From positions 1 through 5,897 of the forward strand of contig JAQVYD010000080.1 of NCBI GenBank assembly GCA_028709105.1: a DNA stretch of 5,897 bases, written 5' to 3'. Shown one piece after another: positions 1 to 4,552 of the stretch. Under the pieces are notes generated by a model, which was not told the origin of the DNA, did no database searches, and saw nothing but the letters and a program-made list of their open reading frames with translations. A program made the position numbers and the translations under genes. Position 1 is the first letter of the stretch; each line of letters starts with the position of its first letter. This stretch comes from Clostridia bacterium. Lineage in GTDB: Bacteria; Bacillota; Peptococcia; DRI-13; DTU073.

Positions 1-173
1 TGAGGGTTAAGCTTGGGACTGATATCTCTCGTATCTTCTATTTTTTACACATACATGATACATTTGTTCTTTTGCATGGATTTATTAAAAAATCAGATGA
101 TACTCCTATTAATGAACTTGAAAAAGCAAAAAGTTATATGATGGATTATCTTAGAAGGAGGGAAAAAATATGA
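1..173 (+). CDS. C-terminal part of a type II toxin, Gp49/HigB-like (RelE superfamily), cut by the window start
   Basis: The open frame begins at base 3 (first complete codon) and ends at the TGA at 171-173, leaving about 56 residues of the C-terminus. The readable core, with RIFYF, then FVLLHGFIKKS, then TPINELEKAK and a final MMDYLRR, matches the usual C-terminal half of phage-derived Gp49-like toxins, where a beta strand ending in LLHGFxKK is followed by a TPxxEIxxA helix. Members of this family act in the cytoplasm, mostly as ribosome-dependent mRNA interferases. The stop overlaps the ATG of the next gene as ATGA, so the two are probably translationally coupled, and the partner is an XRE-type antitoxin. 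The promoter and N-terminal half lie outside the window, so completeness and activity cannot be judged. The family call rests on the C-terminal motif plus the neighbour. Confidence 0.8.
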   Translation, partial: RVKLGTDISRIFYFLHIHDTFVLLHGFIKKSDDTPINELEKAKSYMMDYLRRREKI

Positions 174-439
174 AATGGAACGATGCTAAAAAAATATTAA
201 ACTCTGATCCTGAAGTTGCAAAAGCATTGCAAGAAAATGAGCTTGAGTATCAAGTAATAAGACAGGTTATTAAAGCTCGTCTAGACAAGAATTTAACACA
301 AAAACAATTAGCCGATCTTATTGGTACTCAGCAATCTAACATTTCGCGCTTTGAGAGTGGCAATTATAATCCTTCCCTTGAATTTCTCGATAAATTAGCA
401 AAGGCTCTGGATAAGAAAATTGAACTGCATCTTGTATAA
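170..439 (+). CDS. XRE-family antitoxin (HigA-like) of the toxin-antitoxin pair
   Basis: This 89-residue protein should neutralise the upstream toxin and repress the shared promoter by binding DNA. Residues 1-35 form a charged helical stretch. Residues 36-85 are a classic Cro/C1-type helix-turn-helix: LTQKQLADLIG gives the positioning helix (43-52) and TQQSNISRFESG (53-64) the recognition helix, followed by NPSLEFLDKLAKAL. The ATG at 170 is preceded by AAGGAGGG at 155-162 with seven bases between, so the start is secure. It overlaps the toxin stop by four bases. Toxin-first order is the HigBA-type arrangement, the reverse of most type II pairs. The genes are AT-richer than the peptidase gene that follows, which fits a horizontally moving accessory module (inference). 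A solitary XRE regulator is the alternative, but the overlapping toxin makes the antitoxin role more likely. Confidence 0.87.
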   Translation: MKWNDAKKILNSDPEVAKALQENELEYQVIRQVIKARLDKNLTQKQLADLIGTQQSNISRFESGNYNPSLEFLDKLAKALDKKIELHLV

Positions 440-445
440 TCTTTT

Positions 446-474
446 GCCAAGTTTAACTTGGCTTTTTGGTTTTA
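446..474 (+). terminator. Intrinsic terminator of the toxin-antitoxin operon
   Basis: GCCAAGTT (446-453) and AACTTGGC (455-462) form a perfect 8-bp inverted repeat around a single base. In RNA the stem would be about six pairs with a five-base loop. TTTTTGGTTTTA follows at 463-474. It starts seven bases after the antitoxin stop, as expected for a rho-independent terminator that separates the module from the peptidase gene. The upstream side has only a short run of T, so it is probably one-directional. Confidence 0.8.
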
Positions 475-499
475 TTCGGTAATGGGTTGTGGGATAATA

Positions 500-508
500 T
501 GGTATAAT
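500..508 (+). promoter_or_regulatory. Extended -10 promoter of the M20 peptidase gene
   Basis: TGGTATAAT at 500-508 is an extended -10 element (TGn before a consensus TATAAT). No good -35 hexamer lies 16-18 bases upstream, which the extended -10 could compensate. It sits after the terminator of the preceding operon and about 43 bases before the ATG at 551. Called by motif only; the transcription start is inferred. Confidence 0.55.
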
Positions 509-550
509 TAACGTCCAGGGGAAAATTAGTTGCAGGAGGGGCGGCAAGCG

Positions 551-1678
551 ATGATTAAGCAGGAACGGCTGGTACAGGAATTTATGGAAATGGTCAAAAT
601 AGATAGTCTTAGTAAAGAGGAAGGAAGCTTTGCCGCATATTTAAAGGATAAGCTGACAGAATTGGGGCTAGAGGTGTTGGTCGATGAACAGGCGGGACGG
701 CGGGCCGGTTCCGATACGGGCAATCTGTTGGGACGGTTGCGGGCAACGAGGCAAGGCGTACCGGTCATTCTTTTTGCGGCCCACATGGATACTGTTGCTT
801 TAGGGAAGGGGATACAGCCCCAGCTTAGGGATGGTGTCATTTATAGCAGTGGGGATACTATTTTAGGTAGTGATGACAAAGCCGGTATTGCTGCGATTTT
901 AGAGGCTTTGCGGCACATCAAAGAAGAAAAAATCGCCCATGGGGAGATCGAGGTTCTTTTTACGATTAGTGAGGAAGTTGGTCTGCTAGGTTCTCGCTAT
1001 CTCGATTACAGTCTTTTACAGGCAGAGATGGGTTTTGTTTTGGATAGCGGCGGGGAGCCGGGCACAATTATCTGTCAGGCTCCTGCCCATGAGCGGATTA
1101 AGGCGGTCATTCATGGTCAAGCTGCTCATGCGGGCATGAATCCGGAAAAGGGGATTAGTGCGATTCAGGCGGCGGCACAGGCGATCGTCAAGATGAAGCT
1201 GCTGCGCATAGATGAGGAGACTACGGCGAATATCGGGGTCATCAAGGGCGGAGAGGCCACCAATATTGTTTGTGAGCGCGTGGAACTGGAAGGAGAAGCG
1301 CGCAGTTTGTCGGAAGAAAAACTGTGTCGGCAGACACGGCACATGGTAGCTTGTTTGCAGGAGGCTTGTGCGGAAATGGGCGCACGTTTGGAAGTAGAGG
1401 TGAGCAGGGAATACCCGTCTTTGCAGGTGCCGGAGGATGAGGCTGTGGTGAAAACAGCGCGGCAAGCGGCGGAAGCGTTGGGGCTTGAGGTTAAGCTCAC
1501 TTCCTCCGGCGGGGGCAGTGATACCAATTATCTTAGCGCCCATGGTCTTAAGGCGGTCAACTTAGGTGTAGGCATGAGCCACGCGCATACGAAGGATGAG
1601 TTTATCAAGATCAAGGATTTGGTGATGGCTGCACATTATGTTGCCGAGATTATGCAGCAAGTTGCTCGCAGGGTATGA
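551..1678 (+). CDS. M20-family metallopeptidase, PepT-like (similar to Bacillus YqjE)
   Basis: A 375-residue cytoplasmic zinc-dependent peptidase or hydrolase, the normal length for the PepT-like branch of M20. The metal site is intact: H78 and D80 in AAHMDT, bridging D108 in GSDDKAG, catalytic E141 with ligand E142 in ISEEVG, D165 in VLDSGGEPG and H346 in HAHTKDEF. A dimerisation insert with HGQAAHAGMNPEKG lies around residues 184-290. Family members are annotated as tripeptidase-like, but the true substrate of the YqjE branch is not well established, so peptidase is a family-level call. I place the start at ATG 551, because AGGAGGG at 534-540 fits it with a ten-base gap. A TTG at 530 would put this ribosome site inside the gene. 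It is monocistronic as far as visible, with its own promoter and probable terminator, and has no clear link to the neighbours. Confidence 0.88.
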   Translation: MIKQERLVQEFMEMVKIDSLSKEEGSFAAYLKDKLTELGLEVLVDEQAGRRAGSDTGNLLGRLRATRQGVPVILFAAHMDTVALGKGIQPQLRDGVIYSSGDTILGSDDKAGIAAILEALRHIKEEKIAHGEIEVLFTISEEVGLLGSRYLDYSLLQAEMGFVLDSGGEPGTIICQAPAHERIKAVIHGQAAHAGMNPEKGISAIQAAAQAIVKMKLLRIDEETTANIGVIKGGEATNIVCERVELEGEARSLSEEKLCRQTRHMVACLQEACAEMGARLEVEVSREYPSLQVPEDEAVVKTARQAAEALGLEVKLTSSGGGSDTNYLSAHGLKAVNLGVGMSHAHTKDEFIKIKDLVMAAHYVAEIMQQVARRV

Positions 1679-1683
1679 CTTGA

Positions 1684-1726
1684 CACTAAGATATTATTTT
1701 TAATAGTGACGTTTTTTTTATTTTTT
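1684..1726 (+). terminator. Probable weak intrinsic terminator after the M20 peptidase
   Basis: CACTA (1684-1688) pairs with TAGTG (1704-1708), and TTA (1694-1696) with TAA (1701-1703) across a five-base bulge and a TTTT loop. Eight T at 1712-1719 and six more at 1721-1726 follow. The stem is short and AT-rich, but the long T tract directly after a stop codon and before a new promoter makes termination plausible. Confidence 0.42.
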
Positions 1727-1742
1727 ACAGGCTTATTTTGCT

Positions 1743-1771
1743 TTGCTTAATCATTGTTAAAATGATAAGAT
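1743..1771 (+). promoter_or_regulatory. Probable sigma-A promoter of the coiled-coil gene
   Basis: TTGCTT at 1743-1748, a 17-base spacer and TAAGAT at 1766-1771 form a SigA-like promoter. A TG one base before the -10 (1763-1764) adds an extended element. It lies between the peptidase terminator and the coiled-coil gene, leaving an untranslated leader of about 70 bases. Motif evidence only. Confidence 0.5.
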
Positions 1772-1848
1772 AAGCATAGTTCAATCTTATCAAAAGAGGT
1801 GATTGCGGAAAGAAGAAATGAAAAATTAAGTAAGGAGGTTGAATAAAA

Positions 1849-2334
1849 ATGGAGAATACGCAATTTCAGGAACTGGTACTTCAACAACTAAAGATGCTGA
1901 TTACAGGTCAGGCTAATCTGGAGCAGCGACTGACTAACTTGGAACAAGGCTTTACTAAGCTGGAACAGCGGCAAGCTAATCTGGAAGAAGGCTTTGCTAA
2001 GCTGGAGCAGCGGCAGGCTAATCTGGAACAGGGCTTTATTAAGCTGGAACAGAGACAAGCCAATCTGGAAGAAGGCTTTATTAAGCTGGAACAGAGACAA
2101 GCCAATCTGGAAGATAGGCAAGCCAGGCTGGAAGAAAATCAAGGACAGCTTGCCAAAAAACTGGACGTTATATTTGTACAAACGGCTATGCTTACCGAAT
2201 TCCGCACTGAAGTTAATGAAAAATTAGATTCGCTTCAATGTACACAGGATCGGCAGGAGAAGATTTTAGAGCGGTTATCCCTGCGTTCCATTGAACATGA
2301 AGCCGATATTGCGCATATAAGAATGGCTAGATGA
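1849..2334 (+). CDS. Coiled-coil protein of unknown function built from 14-residue tandem repeats
   Basis: A 161-residue protein with no signal peptide or membrane segment, so probably cytoplasmic. Residues 21-104 are almost entirely heptad repeat. The core is four 14-residue units (residues 28-83) of the pattern QANLEEGFIKLEQR, flanked by degenerate units with the same xxxLExx register. Leu or Phe recurs every seven residues, as expected of a long alpha-helical coiled coil that oligomerises. A second amphipathic part follows (about 106-161), with a LTEFRTEVNEKLD stretch and a C-terminal ILERLSLRSIEHEADI helix. That layout recalls uncharacterised small coiled-coil proteins of Bacillota whose function is unknown; I do not recognise a named family. 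The start is secure: AAGGAGG at 1832-1838, ten bases before the ATG. It has its own probable promoter and is followed closely by the TPP riboswitch leader, but it lies upstream of the switch and so would not be controlled by it. Confidence 0.82.
   Translation: MENTQFQELVLQQLKMLITGQANLEQRLTNLEQGFTKLEQRQANLEEGFAKLEQRQANLEQGFIKLEQRQANLEEGFIKLEQRQANLEDRQARLEENQGQLAKKLDVIFVQTAMLTEFRTEVNEKLDSLQCTQDRQEKILERLSLRSIEHEADIAHIRMAR
1930..2097 (+). repeat. Four tandem 42-bp repeats inside the coiled-coil gene
   Basis: In-frame units begin at 1930, 1972, 2014 and 2056, each encoding 14 residues; a partial fifth starts at 2098. The most recent-looking duplication is 41 identical bases at 2032-2072 and 2074-2114. 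The outer units have diverged more, mostly at third codon positions. Each 42-bp unit consists of two related 21-bp heptad-coding halves. Such arrays can gain or lose units by slippage, always in frame. Confidence 0.85.
2291..2321 (+). promoter_or_regulatory. Candidate promoter for the thiXYZ riboswitch transcript
   Basis: TTGAAC at 2291-2296 is followed by CATATA (2314-2319, 17-base spacer) or TATAAG (2316-2321, 19-base spacer). It would overlap the 3' end of the coiled-coil gene and start the transcript just before the TPP aptamer. An AT-rich TATATAG at 2350-2356 is another possible -10 without a good partner. Weak evidence, given mainly because the riboswitch needs a promoter close upstream. 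Confidence 0.28.
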
Positions 2335-2363
2335 TGAAAAATTAAAGATATATAGAAAAAGAT

Positions 2364-2447
2364 TGGAGGGGAGCTGGGAAACCGGCTGAGAGGGCATTTG
2401 TTCTGGCCGACCCTTAACCTGATCTGGATAATGCCAGCGGAGGGAGG
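2364..2447 (+). promoter_or_regulatory. TPP riboswitch aptamer (Thi box)
   Basis: The conserved Thi-box core is clear. GGGG (2368-2371) pairs with CCC (2411-2413) as P2. AGCTGG/CCGGCT (2372-2377 with 2382-2387) forms a GAAA-capped P3. The CTGAGA signature is at 2386-2391. ACCTGATCTGGATAATGCCAGCG fills 2417-2439, with the CTGG/CCAG helix (2424-2427 with 2434-2437), and GGAGGGA follows. This RNA binds thiamine pyrophosphate and normally turns the downstream genes off when TPP is plentiful. It lies directly upstream of a ThiXYZ-type transporter, which confirms the assignment. Oddity: the bases flanking the core are purine-rich on both sides and I see no convincing P1 closing helix. Confidence 0.95.
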
Positions 2448-2453
2448 AAAAGT

Positions 2454-2567
2454 ATGTTTAAAGATAAAATCGCTTGCCTTGGTCCGGAGGGAGCGGTTTT
2501 TTATTTTCTTGGTGCGGATCAGATTCCCTTAAATATAAAAATTAAGAAGAGAGGGGAAAAGACATGA
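2454..2567 (+). CDS. Possible 37-residue leader ORF in the riboswitch expression platform
   Basis: An ATG at 2454 follows GGAGGGAGG (2439-2447) with a six-base gap, a strong ribosome site that lies in the 3' end of the aptamer. The frame runs 37 codons through the whole terminator hairpin and its T tract. It stops at TGA 2565-2567, overlapping the thiX ATG as ATGA. The predicted peptide starts MFKDKIACLGPEG and ends KIKKRGEKT; it resembles no family I know. If translated, ribosomes on it would cover the terminator and could couple to thiX. It may equally be chance, because the GGAGGGA stretch is part of the conserved aptamer and would create a ribosome-site look-alike anyway. Protein function is unsupported. 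Confidence 0.3.
   Translation: MFKDKIACLGPEGAVFYFLGADQIPLNIKIKKRGEKT
2471..2507 (+). terminator. Riboswitch-controlled intrinsic terminator upstream of thiX
   Basis: CGCTT, bulged G and CCTT (2471-2480) pair with GAGG and GAGCG-side bases (2487-2495), giving nine pairs including two G-U, closed by a short loop. Six T at 2497-2502, then A and four T, follow. It lies 24 bases after the aptamer and 57 bases before thiX, so this is the expression platform. TPP binding should favour it and stop transcription before the transporter genes. Confidence 0.8.
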
Positions 2568-3310
2568 AAAAGTATTTACCGTCTCTGGGATTTTTCCTTT
2601 TGCTCTTGTTTTTATGGGAGACGGCAGTGAGGTTTTTAGGGATTAAGGAATATATTTTACCTGCCCCGACGCAAATTTTACAGTCGCTGGGGGAGACTTC
2701 CGCTTTGCTGTGGGAGCATAGTATCCAGACAATTAGTGAGACTTTACTGGGATTTATCTTAGCCATTGGCGTCGCGATTATTCTGGCGATGCTGATGGGG
2801 GTCTTCCCGCTCTTCAAACGGTCTCTTTATCCTTTGATTGTGGTTTCGCAAACGATTCCGATTATGGCGGTGGCGCCGCTTTTGATTATCTGGTTTGGCT
2901 ATAATCTTCTGCCTAAGGTCATGGTGGTAGCTTTGGTTTGTTTTTTCCCGATTACCGTTAGTCTTGTCGAAGGCTTAGAGGCTGTAGATACAGATATGGT
3001 GAAGCTGCTTTTGGCTATGGGGGCTTCACCCTGGCAGGTTTTTAAAAAAGTACGTCTGCCGGGGGCTTTGCCTTCCTTCTTTGCCGGTTTAAAGATTGCG
3101 GCGACATATAGTATTATGGGAGCGATAATCGGGGAATGGCTGGGAGCTTCGAAAGGTCTGGGAGTCTTTATGATTCGTTCCATGAACTCTTTTTTGACGG
3201 CACGGGTTTTTGCGGCGATTGTTGTTATTTCTTTTTTAAGTTTAGCTTTCTTTGCTTTGATTATCGTTTTGGCACGTGTGGTGATGCCGTGGCAACAACA
3301 TAATTCATAA
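2564..3310 (+). CDS. thiX: ThiX: ABC transporter permease for a thiamine pyrimidine precursor
   Basis: A 248-residue integral membrane protein of the nitrate/sulfonate/taurine-type permease group. It shows six hydrophobic segments at roughly residues 7-24, 58-80, 87-111, 115-135, 174-195 and 213-240. The cytoplasmic EAA loop, which docks on the ATPase, is at about 136-170 and contains MGASPWQVFKKVRLPGALP. Its job in ThiXYZ systems is to form the channel for HMP or formyl-aminopyrimidine. The specific call comes from the TPP riboswitch upstream and the ThiY-like binding protein downstream; the permease alone could also be a taurine or sulfonate type. The ATG at 2564 has AGAGGGG at 2550-2556 with a seven-base gap. 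The last residues, QQHNS, are encoded where an AT-rich repeat begins, so the original C-terminus may have been altered. Confidence 0.85.
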   Translation: MKKYLPSLGFFLLLLFLWETAVRFLGIKEYILPAPTQILQSLGETSALLWEHSIQTISETLLGFILAIGVAIILAMLMGVFPLFKRSLYPLIVVSQTIPIMAVAPLLIIWFGYNLLPKVMVVALVCFFPITVSLVEGLEAVDTDMVKLLLAMGASPWQVFKKVRLPGALPSFFAGLKIAATYSIMGAIIGEWLGASKGLGVFMIRSMNSFLTARVFAAIVVISFLSLAFFALIIVLARVVMPWQQHNS

Positions 3311-3382
3311 TTCACAATGAAAACATGGGTAAAGCAAAGATAATAAGTTTCTTTTGTTTTTGTCTTTTCATTATGAATTGTG
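3306..3382 (+). repeat. Long imperfect inverted repeat between thiX and thiY
   Basis: The 18-base arm at 3306-3323 (CATAATTCACAATGAAAA) is complementary to 3365-3382 (TTTTCATTATGAATTGTG) with one mismatch and one G-U pair in RNA. The arms enclose a 41-base loop. The left arm contains the thiX stop codon. There is no T tract right after the stem, so it is not a normal terminator. It may be a small dispersed repeat, or an RNA structure that stabilises or uncouples parts of the operon transcript. Confidence 0.65.
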
Positions 3383-3409
3383 CATTATAAATTATGCATT
3401 ATAAATTAT
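3382..3409 (+). repeat. Two tandem 14-bp AT-rich repeats before thiY
   Basis: GCATTATAAATTAT occurs twice without a gap, at 3382-3395 and 3396-3409. It directly abuts the right arm of the larger inverted repeat and ends ten bases before the thiY ribosome site. The unit resembles the ATTATGAATT-type words of the inverted repeat, so both may derive from one repeat element. Confidence 0.75.
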
Positions 3410-3434
3410 CTTTGTGAGAAGGAGATGTCGGGTG

Positions 3435-4436
3435 ATGAAAAAGAAAAGGTGGTTAATTTTACTGCTTGTTGTGGTTGTATGTGTTTGTTGTGCCTGTGTT
3501 GCCAAGGCCCCACAGGGAAAGAAGGAAGCGGCTCCGCTTACGAAAGTAAGGGTGATGCTGGATTGGACGCCGAATACCAACCATAGTGGTTTGTATGTTG
3601 CTGTGGCCAAGGGGTTTTATCGCGAAGAAGGGTTAGATGTGGAAATCTTGGAGTCAGGGGACTTAGGCCCGGATCAATTAGTTGGTGCCGGACAGGTGGA
3701 TTTTGGGGTTAGTTATCAGGAAAGTGTCACTAATGCCCGGGCGGCAAATATTCCGTTAGTATCTTTGGCCGCAGTTATTCAGCATAATACCTCCGGGTTT
3801 GCTTCCCTGCAAAAGGATAATCTGGTGAGACCCCGTGATTTGGAAGGGAAGAAATACGGGGGCTGGGGTTCGCCGTCTGAACAAGCTGTTCTGGAGGCGG
3901 TGGTGACTAAAGATGGCGGTAATCCCAAGACCATTGAGTTGATTGATGTCGGTTCGGCTGATTTTCTTTCCGTTATCGGGAAGCAGGTGGATTTTTACTG
4001 GATTTTTCAAGGCTGGGACGGCATCCGGGCCGAACAGCAGAATGTTCCGCTCAATGTCATTATGCTGCGGGATTTTGAGCCGATTTTAGATTATTATACA
4101 CCGGTGCTGATGACGAATGAAAAGACGATTGCGGAAAAGCCGGAGCTTGTGCAAAGGTTCATGGCGGCGACAAGCAAAGGTTACCGGTATTGTATTGATA
4201 AGCCGGAAGAGGCGGCGGAGATCCTTTTACAAGCTGTGCCGGAACTTGATGCCGAGCTGGTCAAGGCGAGCCAGCAATGGTTGAGCGGTCAGTATCAGGC
4301 CGATGCGCCTTCTTGGGGTTGGCAGGAGCAAAAGGTGTGGGAGCGTTATGCTAATTGGATGTATGAAAAGAAATTGCTGGACAAAAAGATTGAGGTGGAA
4401 AAAGCCTTTACTAATGACTTTTTACCTGAAAAATAA
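3435..4436 (+). CDS. thiY: ThiY: thiamine pyrimidine-precursor substrate-binding lipoprotein (NMT1/THI5-like)
   Basis: A 333-residue binding protein. After a Lys/Arg start, residues 6-21 form a hydrophobic signal that ends in a cysteine cluster (C16, C18, C19, C21). C21 after Ala is the best candidate for lipid attachment, so the protein should be anchored outside the membrane. The mature part opens with VMLDWTPNTNHSGLYVAVAKG (from residue 40), the hallmark of ThiY and the fungal THI5 fold, then GFYREEGLDVEI. Known ThiY proteins bind N-formyl-aminopyrimidine or HMP; which one here is inference. Later YGGWGSPSEQ and DFYWIFQGWDG agree with this family. I start at ATG 3435, with AAGGAG at 3419-3424 upstream; an in-frame GTG at 3432 is nearly equivalent, while GTG 3414 would swallow the ribosome site. 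It follows thiX after 124 bases of repeat-rich spacer. Confidence 0.9.
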   Translation: MKKKRWLILLLVVVVCVCCACVAKAPQGKKEAAPLTKVRVMLDWTPNTNHSGLYVAVAKGFYREEGLDVEILESGDLGPDQLVGAGQVDFGVSYQESVTNARAANIPLVSLAAVIQHNTSGFASLQKDNLVRPRDLEGKKYGGWGSPSEQAVLEAVVTKDGGNPKTIELIDVGSADFLSVIGKQVDFYWIFQGWDGIRAEQQNVPLNVIMLRDFEPILDYYTPVLMTNEKTIAEKPELVQRFMAATSKGYRYCIDKPEEAAEILLQAVPELDAELVKASQQWLSGQYQADAPSWGWQEQKVWERYANWMYEKKLLDKKIEVEKAFTNDFLPEK

Positions 4437-4451
4437 TTATCCTGGTTTTTG

Positions 4452-4506
4452 CCTAGGACTACCTTCGGGTTTGTAGCTGCGGTCAGAACGTCCTCGCTGT
4501 TCTGCC
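4452..4506 (+). repeat. Structured spacer with two hairpins between thiY and thiZ
   Basis: The spacer has two stem-loops. The first is CTAC/GTAG (4459-4462 with 4473-4476), or alternatively ACC/GGT around a TTCG tetraloop (4461-4470). The second is GG-t-CAGAAC (4481-4489) with GTTCTGCC (4499-4506), eight pairs with one bulged base and a nine-base loop. A palindromic CCTAGG precedes them at 4452-4457. No T tract follows, so it is not an intrinsic terminator, and it does not code in any convincing frame. It looks like a palindromic dispersed repeat or an RNA processing element, but its family is not recognised. Confidence 0.55.
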
Positions 4507-4552
4507 TTGTAAGAAAGATGTAAACTTCGAATCTCTAGAATGTGGTGAGTTT

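Noticed and set aside
530..550. Upstream TTG start for the M20 peptidase, adding seven residues
   Set aside because: The AGGAGGG ribosome site at 534-540 would lie inside the gene, and it is correctly placed for ATG 551.
1016..1543. Minus-strand open frame of 175 codons opposite the peptidase gene
   Set aside because: It is a shadow of a well-supported M20 gene, with no ribosome site, and its translation shows no recognisable domain.
1680..1706. TTGACA at 1680-1685 as a promoter -35
   Set aside because: The only -10-like hexamer (TAATAG) is 15 bases away, and the site overlaps the probable terminator; the TTGCTT/TAAGAT pair further down is better.
1799..1846. 15-codon GTG-started ORF just before the coiled-coil gene
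   Set aside because: The GTG overlaps its own would-be ribosome site (AGAGG) with no spacing, and the ORF runs through the real AAGGAGG site of the next gene.
1930..2114. 42-bp repeats as a CRISPR array
   Set aside because: The repeats are directly contiguous without unique spacers and encode an in-frame coiled coil.
1888..2181. Minus-strand and alternate-frame open frames across the coiled-coil repeats
   Set aside because: Repeats with a length divisible by three stay open in several frames; the translations are low-complexity and lack proper starts.
3414..3434. GTG start at 3414 for thiY
   Set aside because: It would place the ribosome site within the gene and add an Arg-rich extension before a normal lipoprotein signal.
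3380..3610. Alternate-frame and minus-strand open frames over the thiY start
   Set aside because: They overlap the signal peptide and DWTPNTN region of thiY and begin in the repeat without a ribosome site.
4484..4510. Hairpin after thiY as an intrinsic terminator
   Set aside because: The stem is followed by CCTTGTAAG instead of a T tract, so it does not meet the terminator pattern.
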